The notes under the pieces were generated by a model. That model saw only the letters and a list, made by a program, of their open reading frames with translations, was not told the origin of the DNA and did no database searches. A program made the translations under genes and the position numbers. Source: Nosema muscidifuracis (taxonomy: Eukaryota > Microsporidia > Nosematidae). Taken from it: a DNA stretch of 64,000 bases. This document shows positions 19,566 to 27,978 of this stretch, one piece after another (the first letter of the stretch is position 1; every line of letters begins with the position of its first letter). The stretch spans positions 496,001 to 560,000 of the forward strand of contig JAIOKI010000007.1 of NCBI GenBank assembly GCA_028335825.1, written 5' to 3'.

Positions 19566-20423
19566 TATTGCATTATATTTTTCTAATATTAATTCTGATA
19601 TTTTATTAAATATTGGATCTTCTATTTTATTTCCTTTATCACTTTCCTTTCCATATGTAATATTTAAAGGAAGACTTCCAATATATTTGATATTTTTATT
19701 ATTACAAATCTCTTCAATATTTGAATTATTAAATATATTTTGTACATGTTTACATCCATCACATCTAAAATTTTTCATATTCTCTATTAATCCTATTATT
19801 TTAATATTATTTTTATCACAGAATTTAACTTGTCTTAAAACATCTTGAAAAGACATCTTTTGTGGAGTAGTAACTAGAAGTGAATAATCTACTTTAAGAT
19901 AATTAACTATAGCTAAATGTTCATCTGTAATATTAGGAGGTGTATCTATTACCATAATATCATACCCATCTAAACAACTATTTAAAAGAATATTTTTTAT
20001 AATGTTAGTCTTAATAGAAGAATTATAAATTATATCTGTATTAATAAAATATCCTAAAGAAATACACCATAAATTTTTAGATATATTTATAGGATAAATA
20101 GTCATATTAGTTTCAGTAATTATTTCTCCTTCTGTATGAGTCATCTTAGGAATAGATGGACCTGAAAGATCAAGATCAAGAATTAGAACTTTAAGATTCA
20201 TTTCTGATAAATATTCACTAATATTTCTTGTTATAGTACTTTTACCTACACCTCCCTTTCCACTCATAACAGAAATTACAAAATTAATTTTTGAAGTGTT
20301 TTTATGAATACCTGGTAAAGATTCATCTTCCTTAATTGTTCCACATAACTTCTGGTTAGGACAACCTTCACATTGCTCACTTTTTCCTAAATTTGTAGTT
20401 GGGCATTTAGTGCTTTCATGCAT
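19551..20423 (-). CDS. NBP35: Cytosolic Fe-S scaffold ATPase NBP35
   Basis: This Mrp/Nbp35 P-loop ATPase assembles 4Fe-4S clusters in the cytosol. The N-terminal cluster ligands C7, C18, C21 and C27 mark Nbp35 rather than Cfd1, although the first spacing (10 residues) is shorter than the usual 13. The deviant Walker A GKGGVGKS lies near residues 55-62. A DLDLSGPS switch and IDTPP follow, and the C-terminal CDGC (CPxC-type) motif binds the bridging cluster. At 290 aa it is slightly shorter than yeast Nbp35 (328 aa). CC precedes the ATG. Together with NAR1, this puts two CIA components 8 kb apart. Confidence 0.92.
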   Translation of the reverse strand: MHESTKCPTTNLGKSEQCEGCPNQKLCGTIKEDESLPGIHKNTSKINFVISVMSGKGGVGKSTITRNISEYLSEMNLKVLILDLDLSGPSIPKMTHTEGEIITETNMTIYPINISKNLWCISLGYFINTDIIYNSSIKTNIIKNILLNSCLDGYDIMVIDTPPNITDEHLAIVNYLKVDYSLLVTTPQKMSFQDVLRQVKFCDKNNIKIIGLIENMKNFRCDGCKHVQNIFNNSNIEEICNNKNIKYIGSLPLNITYGKESDKGNKIEDPIFNKISELILEKYNAINRIK

Positions 20424-20446
20424 AAGGATAAAAAAATAAAAAATAA

Positions 20447-20577
20447 AATTTTCTAAATATAAAAATTGAAGGAAGTGATGATGAAATTGAAACTTTCTAA
20501 ATATTAAATATTAAAACTTTCTAAATATTAAATATTAACTTTCTAAATATAAAATTGAAGGGACTGATGATGAAATC
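20447..20577. repeat. Short interspersed direct repeats
   Basis: aactttctaaatattaaata recurs two or three times, and the flanking attgaagg(a/g)a(g/c)tgatgatgaa occurs twice. They lie upstream of NBP35 and 170 bp before the DUF167 gene. Confidence 0.7.
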
Positions 20578-20746
20578 TACTGATAAGACTTTATAAAATA
20601 AAAAATATAAACTCTTAATTATAACATTAAGAATTATTCCTTATCAATATAAACTTCTTTTATGTTAATAAAATTTACATTTATAAGGGTTAAAAATAAA
20701 TATTTGAATTTCAAACTTTTTATATTTATTTTTTACCCTTCTTTTT

Positions 20747-21022
20747 ATGAAAAATTCTAAACTTAATATAACTGTCATTCCTAACTCACAATGTACAAAA
20801 ATACGTAGCATAGACGAATACGAAATAAAAATCTGCATAAATGAAGCACCAGAAAATAATAAAGCAAATAACGAATTAATTAAATATCTTAGTAAGGTAC
20901 TGAAAATAGACAAAAAAAATATTTCTATAATATCTGGATTTACTAATAAGCATAAGGTAGTTATAATTAAGGATTGTGAAGAATATCTTTCTATATTGGA
21001 GAATGAATTATCTAAAGGTTAA
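20747..21022 (+). CDS. DUF167 / UPF0235 (YggU-like) protein
   Basis: A 91-aa protein matching the small alpha/beta UPF0235 family (human C15orf40, bacterial YggU), whose biochemical role is not settled. The recognisable blocks are ITVIPNS at the start, IKICINEAPENNKANNELIKYL (the V-x-A-P-P-x-x-G-K-A-N-x-x-L core) and then ISIISGFTNKHKVVII (matching the V-x-x-G-x-x-S-R-x-K pattern). CCC lies about 10 nt before the ATG. The length is normal for the family. Confidence 0.85.
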   Translation: MKNSKLNITVIPNSQCTKIRSIDEYEIKICINEAPENNKANNELIKYLSKVLKIDKKNISIISGFTNKHKVVIIKDCEEYLSILENELSKG

Positions 21023-21230
21023 AAGTTTGATTTATGTAATAGAATATAAATATAATATAAATAATAAAGTTAATTATATAATATAAATATAATAATAAAG
21101 TTAAATATACTAAAACTAATAGAAATATAATGTAAATATATTAAACTAATAGAAATATATTAATAAAGTTAATTATATAATATAATAATATAAATACATC
21201 AATAAAGTTTATTTTATTAAACAAATATTT

Positions 21231-22436
21231 TTAAATCCTTTCCTTTAATTTAGTATACTTCTTACAAAGTTTAACTAATCTCTCCCATTTATTGATAATT
21301 TGTAAGGCTTTATTTTTAGTTTCATTCTTCCAATAAAAATCAAAAAATTCAAATATGAAATTACTTACCAAAAATAAATCTTTTTTGTAAATAAAAACTC
21401 CTTTATAAATAGGATTACCACGATTAAATCCTACAAAACATTTTCTAAATTCAATTTTTAATTTCTTACAAACAATCTCGTCATATTCATTTTGTATATA
21501 AACACAATTTTTTGGTATGTGATTGGGATGAAGAAAATCTTGATATCCTTTATCAATCATATCATTTACAATAATATTTTCTACTTGATCTTCAGAATAA
21601 AAATTAAATTCATTATGTGATTTTAAACATTTTTCATTCTTTTTTGGTTGTTTACCTTGTCTATAGAAATATTTCTCAGATTTCAAATTTAATATATTTT
21701 TTCTTAAATGAACAGGCTCACCTTTAAAAAATCCACAAATATCTTTTTTTTTATTAAGTATCTGGTTATGTCTAAGAAGACTTTCTAAACAATATATTGG
21801 ATGTTTTTTAAATTTTATAAGTGATGTAGGTATTTCTTTAAGTCTTTTATTATCTAAATCTTTAAACTTCTCTATACCTAATAAATTAAATTCTTTGTTA
21901 TCAGGTAATGTTTTATTAAACTTGAGAAAATATCCAAATATTTCATAAAAAATTGAATGATTTTTCATATTTGTACTAAAATACCATGAAAAATCATTAA
22001 TCGAACTACTACTATCAATATAGAACACTGATCCTTGATATTTCTTTGTATTTTTAATAATTACATTATTAACGAATATTTCAAGAAAAGATTCAATTTT
22101 CTTTCCATTAATTACAAAATATATTCTGCTAAAGATTTTATGTTCATTTAAATATTTAAAATATTTTATATTTTTTATATAATCAGTAAAATAATACGAA
22201 GAACTTTCTTGAATATCAGGTGATCTAAGAACTTGATACATCTTCTGAATAATATTGAAATCTATATATTCATCTATTTTTGGAATATCTATTTTAGTAA
22301 AGAAGGTTTTAAATATTTTTGTAAGAGAAATTAATATATTTAATTTTATGTCTCTACTTTTTAATTTTTCTTTTATATCAACTATTATGTTTATATCATC
22401 TTTATAAACTTCTTCCCATCCTTCGTCAGATTCCAT
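21231..22436 (-). CDS. RAD4: DNA damage recognition protein Rad4/XPC
   Basis: Rad4/XPC detects helix-distorting lesions and starts global nucleotide excision repair. The C-terminal half carries the beta-hairpin domains. BHD1 begins IPTSLIKFKKHPIYCLESLLRH (the P-x-S-x-x-x-F-K-x-H-P-x-Y-x-L-E pattern, residues ~200-220). VHLRKNILNLKSEKYFYRQGK follows, matching BHD1-BHD2. The N-terminal region may be a reduced transglutaminase-like fold. At 401 aa it is about half of yeast Rad4 (754 aa), with the disordered termini missing. CCCC lies 3 nt upstream of the ATG. Confidence 0.85.
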   Translation of the reverse strand: MESDEGWEEVYKDDINIIVDIKEKLKSRDIKLNILISLTKIFKTFFTKIDIPKIDEYIDFNIIQKMYQVLRSPDIQESSSYYFTDYIKNIKYFKYLNEHKIFSRIYFVINGKKIESFLEIFVNNVIIKNTKKYQGSVFYIDSSSSINDFSWYFSTNMKNHSIFYEIFGYFLKFNKTLPDNKEFNLLGIEKFKDLDNKRLKEIPTSLIKFKKHPIYCLESLLRHNQILNKKKDICGFFKGEPVHLRKNILNLKSEKYFYRQGKQPKKNEKCLKSHNEFNFYSEDQVENIIVNDMIDKGYQDFLHPNHIPKNCVYIQNEYDEIVCKKLKIEFRKCFVGFNRGNPIYKGVFIYKKDLFLVSNFIFEFFDFYWKNETKNKALQIINKWERLVKLCKKYTKLKERI

Positions 22437-22978
22437 AAAGGGGAAAGAAATTAAACTAAAATTGAAAAAAGAATAATTTATTTAGTTACATTGAATTTTA
22501 TAAGAAATTAAATACATAAAACATATCAATAAATTAATCTAGAATCATAATCTAATATAAAAAAATTAAATATATAACACATATAAATAAATTAATCTAG
22601 AATCATAATCTAATTTAAATATACTAAAAAATCGTATTGAATGTTATTGTTTAAATTTGAAGAATTTATAAATTTAAGTTTGTGAAATTACATAAAAATA
22701 AAAAAAACAACGAAAATATTTTAATATTTGATAAAAATTTCATAAATAAAATAAAAATATAAATTTTCGACATTCAATTTTACTTTTGTTTGTTTGTAAA
22801 TTAATTAATAAAATTTATGACTAAAAAAATACAAAAAAAAATTCTAATTCAAATGTTTAAATTTACTAATTAAACTATACTACAATTTTTTTTATATAAT
22901 TTTTTTTGTTTGTTTGGTAAACTCAAAAAATTAATTTATCATAATTTTAACTATAAATAGAAGAAAAACAATACCCTT
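22437..22978. other. Spacer with divergent promoters
   Basis: Between divergent RAD4 and the 259-aa secreted-protein gene. It holds a direct repeat of attaaatatataacacatata/aatctagaatcataatctaat near 22508-22615. TTTGTTTG strings lie at ~22790 and 22905-22917, and the shared promoter block at 22929-22944 is listed separately. Confidence 0.55.
22905..22944 (+). promoter_or_regulatory. Candidate promoter block shared with the gene at 31786
   Basis: A TTTGTTTGTTTGG tract (22905-22917) is followed by aattaatttatcataa (22929-22944), ending 34 nt before the ATG. The same tract and the identical 16-mer occur upstream of the secreted-protein gene at 31786 at the same distance. Confidence 0.45.
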
Positions 22979-23758
22979 ATGTTACAGCTCTTAGCATTCA
23001 CTATTTCTACTGTAAGTTGTGGATTAAGTCCTTCATTGAATGGATTTCCAGGATTGCATCATAGAGAAAATAACAGAACTTGGAAAGAAATAAAATATGT
23101 TGACCTTTTGTCCTCAAATAAGAACCCATCTGATGATGCTATAACAACCATTTACGGATCTATACCAGCTCTTGAAACTCAAGTCACAAGTCCAGAAGCT
23201 TATTTTAGAAGAAGACAAGGTGATAACGATTTCAATGAAGCTAGAGAATATTTAGTAACTGCTATAGAAAAATTTAAGGATTCAAGTGTACTTGATAGTT
23301 TGGCTGTAGAATATCTTTTAAAATTATTCAATGATTTTATCAAAAGATCTAGGGATGTTGGAAACTGTGTTGATGTTGAATTCAATTACTCTGGAAGAGA
23401 AATGTTAAACTCTCCACCTTGTGAAGTAGCTGCTGCTTTGATTAATGCAAGAGCTTACAGAGCTTTGTTTGGAATATGGTTAAAAAGAATGAGCAAAAAA
23501 CTTGCTGGAAAATGCGGTTCAGTTTCTTCAAAATCTGAAAACATTACATTAACTCAATTATATGCTGTTTATTCTAAGATCGTTGTTGATACATTATTAG
23601 CTAAAGTAAATACTGACAGATTAACTTCTGGTCAAGATCCAGAAAATGTAACTGTAAAATACTTTGTTGCTATCCCAAAAAATAATGTAAGCAATGGATT
23701 AGCTAACCCAATTTTGAACGTTGATACTATGGTTAATCCAAGCTCAATTGAGAAATAA
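22979..23758 (+). CDS. Secreted protein, unknown family, probably highly expressed
   Basis: A 259-aa protein with an N-terminal signal peptide (about residues 1-14, cut after SCG or so) and no other membrane span. The mature part is mixed alpha-helical with four cysteines (C130, C148, C179 and one in the signal) and a possible N-glycosylation site. Codon choice is less AT-rich than in most neighbours (GCT, GGA and AAC are frequent), which suggests strong expression. CCC lies 3 nt before the ATG. Residues ~129-170 (VDVEFNYSG...LNSPPC...LKR) resemble residues ~209-252 of the secreted protein at 31786. A spore wall, polar tube or secreted-effector role is possible, but nothing specific is seen. 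Confidence 0.7.
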   Translation: MLQLLAFTISTVSCGLSPSLNGFPGLHHRENNRTWKEIKYVDLLSSNKNPSDDAITTIYGSIPALETQVTSPEAYFRRRQGDNDFNEAREYLVTAIEKFKDSSVLDSLAVEYLLKLFNDFIKRSRDVGNCVDVEFNYSGREMLNSPPCEVAAALINARAYRALFGIWLKRMSKKLAGKCGSVSSKSENITLTQLYAVYSKIVVDTLLAKVNTDRLTSGQDPENVTVKYFVAIPKNNVSNGLANPILNVDTMVNPSSIEK

Positions 23759-23800
23759 ATGTATAATCTTTTAATTAATTACAGTTTTCTATCAATTTTA

Positions 23801-24550
23801 TTATTTTTTTACTTTAGACTTTTGATTTAGAAAGGCTTTCATTTTTCTTCTGAGATTATTGTTAAATTTTATTTGTTGTTCTTCATTTGAATAGAAACAA
23901 ATTTCACTCTCTGACTCAACATCTTCACTATATTTATGAATACTTTCAAGATCTTTTTTACTTAAAAAGGTTCTAGATTCTATTTTAGGTTTAACATTTT
24001 TAAATTTAACACCTTTTGATTTTTTATTAGTTATATATTCAGTGCTTTCTGATTCTATTTCAGTCGACTTGATTACTTTATCTTGAGTGACATTTTTTTT
24101 CAATTTCTTTTTTTCATCTTTTTTTTTCTTTTTATCTTCTATTAATTTAACTTTTTTGATTTTTTCTTTTGGCTTTTTTAGTTTAACTTTCTTGATTTTA
24201 TTCTTACTCTGCTTATGTTCTTCAAATGATTCTGATCTCGAAATATTATCTAAAGAAGTTTCAAGCTCACTAATCTTTTTAAGATTATGTTTTTCGCTCA
24301 ACTGATCGACACTTTTTTGAAGTTCAGATAAATCAAAAGATTCGGATTCTTTTTTCGACTTAATTTTCGATTTATTTTTCTTCTTTTTTTTTCTATAAGA
24401 ATCTATAATATCAATACCAAGATCTTCATTGGGGTTGCTTACTACTGTAACATTTGATGAATTTTCTTCATTATTTTGCTTAATGTCTCGTTTATTCTTT
24501 TTTTTAGGTGTACACACTGAAAAAATTCTTGAAATGCAGTTATAGGCCAT
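23801..24550 (-). CDS. Lysine-rich low-complexity protein
   Basis: A 249-aa protein of unknown function. Over a quarter of the residues are Lys, in runs such as RKKKKKNKSKIKSKK and in near-repeats KIKKVKLKKPKEKIKKVKL (~118-140). The first ~18 residues (MAYNCISRIFSVCTPKKK) are the only complex segment and contain two cysteines. It resembles basic nucleolar or chromatin-type tails, but composition alone cannot decide. The start has only a CC (AACCTGATG). The open frame of 249 codons in AT-rich DNA and even Ser/Glu patches argue for a real gene. Confidence 0.5.
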   Translation of the reverse strand: MAYNCISRIFSVCTPKKKNKRDIKQNNEENSSNVTVVSNPNEDLGIDIIDSYRKKKKKNKSKIKSKKESESFDLSELQKSVDQLSEKHNLKKISELETSLDNISRSESFEEHKQSKNKIKKVKLKKPKEKIKKVKLIEDKKKKKDEKKKLKKNVTQDKVIKSTEIESESTEYITNKKSKGVKFKNVKPKIESRTFLSKKDLESIHKYSEDVESESEICFYSNEEQQIKFNNNLRRKMKAFLNQKSKVKK

Positions 24551-25332
24551 CAGGTTAAGTTTTATTTTTCTTAGTTTTAGTAAATAAAATGAGTTGTTTA
24601 GAATTTAACCAATAAAATATTATTTTCTTTGTTTATTGGATGATTTATAGTGTGTTTCATTTATATGATTTTTATTGTAGCAAAAGTGAAATTATAAATT
24701 TAATTTATATATTAAACTAGTTATTTGTATTTAAAATAATTTCATGTCATTTATATATCATTCTAAACTGGTTTTATCGTATTTATTTTATTTTTTATAA
24801 TTAGATTTCATTCTAAACTGGTTTTATTGTATTTATTTTATTTTCTATAGTTAGATGTCATTAATATATCATCTTAAACTAGTTTTCTCTGTATTTCTAA
24901 TGATTATATGCCTTCCTAAACAATTTTTTTATTAATTATTCTATATATTATTAATATTGATTTGATAAATGTCTCGCCATTATAAAAAATTATATAAATT
25001 AAGCAATAAATTAAATTTATTTTTCAAATAATAAAACCAAAGATATTTATAGTAAATATGTTTAATGAAACTGCCTTTAAGTTGTTTCAGTTTAATTGAT
25101 GTAATTTTGTACAAAAAATTACTGTTTCCAATTAATTGTTTTTTAATAACTAATTAGGTTTATTATACTTTAAAAATCCAGCTATGATCAAGTGGAAAAA
25201 AATAATATATTTGAAATATTTGTTTATAAATTGAAAAGTATAAGAACACAGAATTTAAAGTTAAAATAAATTTTACTGGTTCATTATTTCATAAAATTTT
25301 TATAAAAAGTAAATAAATTAAATTTTATTAGA
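24551..25332. other. Gene-free spacer
   Basis: AT-rich, with a 50-bp tandem array around 24758-24900. No gene seen. Confidence 0.55.
24758..24900. repeat. ~50-bp tandem repeat, nearly 3 copies
   Basis: Copies starting at 24758 and 24808 read tcattctaaactggttttat followed by gtatttattttatttt. A third, more diverged copy follows near 24868. Confidence 0.75.
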
Positions 25333-25872
25333 TCATTTTGCTTTAGACTTAAGACCTGCGGCAGGAGTAGCAGCTCCTTCACCAGATCCTTGTGCGTCTT
25401 CACCATTCTCTTTATCATCATCTTCATCACTTTCTTTTGTTTCTGCACCTTCTAAGTCAGGTCCAAATGTAACTTGTTGTTCGTCTGACTTAGTTGCATT
25501 ATCAAGTTGTTGCTCAGCAATTTGAAAGACTGACTCTGGCATATTCCTTAAAGCTGAAGAATCAGCATATATAGCCATGACTGAAACAGCTTGCATATTA
25601 TTTTCTTTAGCTTTAGCAGCAACATCTGTGAGACTCATTGGTTCTTGGTCTTTTGGTGGATGTAATTTATTTTTTTCAAATTTATCATCTTGATTTTCAG
25701 TCTCATTTAACCCATCTTTATTTACAATGATACTTTCATCTTCTTTCGTAGGATTTCCATCATTTTTCTCTGATCCTGAAGAATTAGGATCTTTATTATT
25801 ATTATTATTTTCAGCTTCACATACAGCCATTTGGAATATAGAAAATAGAAGTATAAAAAAGAAGTTATTCAT
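25333..25872 (-). CDS. Secreted acidic protein with atypical composition
   Basis: A 179-aa protein starting with a clear signal peptide (residues 1-19, MNNFFFILLFSIFQMAVCEA). The mature chain is Asn/Asp/Glu-rich at first. It then has an Ala-containing helix region (~80-130, TDVAAKAKENNMQAVSVMA) and a very acidic segment (~145-165), and ends AATPAAGLKSKAK. Its G+C and Ala/Gly content exceed those of its neighbours, suggesting either high expression or a different origin. No CCC motif is seen. Family unknown; a secreted or spore-coat role is only inference. Confidence 0.6.
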   Translation of the reverse strand: MNNFFFILLFSIFQMAVCEAENNNNNKDPNSSGSEKNDGNPTKEDESIIVNKDGLNETENQDDKFEKNKLHPPKDQEPMSLTDVAAKAKENNMQAVSVMAIYADSSALRNMPESVFQIAEQQLDNATKSDEQQVTFGPDLEGAETKESDEDDDKENGEDAQGSGEGAATPAAGLKSKAK

Positions 25873-26981
25873 TTATTTTCTGTTCTTGTTTTCTTTTTTA
25901 TATTTTTTCTACGAAACAACGTTACAAAAGTGTTTTATCCTGAAACATAATTGCTAGAATGAAGATTTTCAATAAGTGAAATGAATATCTATAATTTATT
26001 AAAGAAACAAATAGTTTACAATACAAAGAAATGTATCAAACATAAAACTTTAAAATCAAAAAAAAATAAATTGTAATAAGTAAAATCTTGATATTTTTTA
26101 TATCTATATTTGAAGTTTAATTCACTCAATTTCAATATTTTATAATGTAAAAAATGATTTGTTCTCTAAATAAAACATTGTTTTATGTATTTTGAGTTTT
26201 TTAGCATAATAAAAATATTTTATTAATTTAATTTGGATGCTATTATATTAAAAAAATATAATAGATGACATAAAAGTAGAAATTCTATATGATCATTTTT
26301 TGAACAAAAATAATATTTGTTGTAAAATAAGTAAATAAGCAAGTAGTAAATTTGAATATGTTATGATATGACTCATTCTCTAATATAGATAGATTAAAAA
26401 TACCTCTTAACTTGCATTATTTAAAAGATGAAATAAACTTAAAAATATAAACCATTTAATTCAATCAGAATAATAAATTTAGGATGCTACTTACTTTTAA
26501 AAATTATGTATTAACTTTTAAAAATCTATTTAATTAAAAGTATTCATGAAAGTAAAAAAAAATATAAATTATTTAAGAAGTCTCTTTTTGCACATTATTA
26601 ATTTAAATTTAATAAAATGTACTTACGAGCTAAGATTTATTAAATGGAAATTACATACTAAAATTTTTTAAAAGATATTTATAAATTTAAATTTTCAAAT
26701 GAAAATTATTAACTAAGTCTTATGGCACTCAAAAATAAATATCTATTAGATGGTACTAATGAATAAAATAATAAAATGTAATTATTAACGAATATTTATT
26801 AGATAATAATTATGAACTAAGCTTTTTTAAAAGATTTGTAATTTAATTTAAACAGATAAAAAAATTCTCAAATATCTTATTAAAAAATAATTATATTTCT
26901 GAATGTATACAATTTTTTTAATTGGTCTTTTACATTCTTTTTTGTTTAAATTTAGATTGTTTTTATTTATTTACCCTTATT
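25873..26981. other. Gene-free spacer of 1.1 kb
   Basis: AT-rich DNA between divergent genes. No tandem array is obvious. A longer hydrophobic frame into the USP gene from 26922 starts with TTG and is not accepted. Confidence 0.5.
26974..26981 (+). promoter_or_regulatory. CCC motif that sets the USP start
   Basis: CCC at 26974-26976, five bases before the ATG at 26982. It favours this ATG over the TTG-initiated frame from 26922. Confidence 0.55.
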
Positions 26982-27875
26982 ATGGTAGTTAGAGCAAAAA
27001 GAATTATTTTAGAACCCAAGGGCATAAAAAATACAGGAAACACGTGCTTCTTTAATTCATCTATTCAATGTTTGTTATCTATATCAGAGCTTACAACTTA
27101 CTACAAAGAAACAGAATTTGATTCTAAAATGCCTATTTCAAAAGCATTTTCGGAATTTATACAAGACTATGATAAGAGTAAATTAGTATCACCAAGCAGA
27201 TTTCAAAATATTATAAATAATAAGCTTAGTCTCTTTGACGGGTCACAACAGGATTCGCATGAGTTTGTTATCAGATTTTTAGAATTATTACACGATGAAT
27301 TACCAAATAATTTTAAAGATTTTAATAATAAAGAACAGTTTCTCGAACATTGTAGTACAAACATAATATCAAAATTATTCTACAGTTTTAATAAGCAGAC
27401 AGTACTTTGTCCAAATTGTGGATATAAATCAGAATCTTTTGTTTTATTGAATATGATGCAAATTGATGTAAAGGAAACAACTCAAAAAGGTCTTACTCAG
27501 ATATTTGAGAAGGAAAAAATAGATGGATCCGATGTTTGGAGATGCCAAGAATGTTCTTATAAAAAGTCAGCCATAAAAAGTATAGAAGTTATTATTTATC
27601 CTCACATTCTTATCTTATATATCAAAAGATTTAATTCTACGATGTATAAAAATAATAATTCCATTAATATTGATGAAAAAATTAAATTTGGAAATAGTAC
27701 TTATTTTTATATGGGAGTTGTGTGCCATAGTGGAAGTTTGAATGAAGGACATTATTATTCTAATGCTAAAAGAGGAGGAAAATGGATTAGTTTTAATGAT
27801 TCATCTATTTCTTCTAATACAAGTAATTTTAGTGGTAATAATCCATACATGGTATTTTATACGAAGACGATTTAA
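26982..27875 (+). CDS. Ubiquitin carboxyl-terminal hydrolase (USP family)
   Basis: A compact 297-aa C19 deubiquitinase. The Cys box is GIKNTGNTCFFNSSIQCLL with catalytic Cys22, and the QQDSHEF segment follows. Two CxxC knuckles (CPNC and CQEC) form the zinc-binding fingers. The His box is GHYYS with catalytic His257, then KWISFNDSSI with the third catalytic Asp/Asn position. The protein is little more than the catalytic core, so the yeast orthologue cannot be assigned. It lies 103 bp upstream of SMC6 on the same strand, with separate CCC motifs. Confidence 0.92.
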   Translation: MVVRAKRIILEPKGIKNTGNTCFFNSSIQCLLSISELTTYYKETEFDSKMPISKAFSEFIQDYDKSKLVSPSRFQNIINNKLSLFDGSQQDSHEFVIRFLELLHDELPNNFKDFNNKEQFLEHCSTNIISKLFYSFNKQTVLCPNCGYKSESFVLLNMMQIDVKETTQKGLTQIFEKEKIDGSDVWRCQECSYKKSAIKSIEVIIYPHILILYIKRFNSTMYKNNNSINIDEKIKFGNSTYFYMGVVCHSGSLNEGHYYSNAKRGGKWISFNDSSISSNTSNFSGNNPYMVFYTKTI

Positions 27876-27978
27876 TAAAATATTTTATACCTGCATTAAA
27901 ACTTTAAAAAAATAATTTGTTGGTATGTTTTTATGCATTTAAACTTAAAATAAATTTAAATTTTCGCCCTAGCATAAA

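Noticed and set aside
1626-26018. Shared 15-mer gaaacaaatagttta at 1626 and 26004
   Set aside because: A 15-mer match between two points is expected by chance many times in 64 kb of DNA this AT-rich, and positions relative to genes differ.
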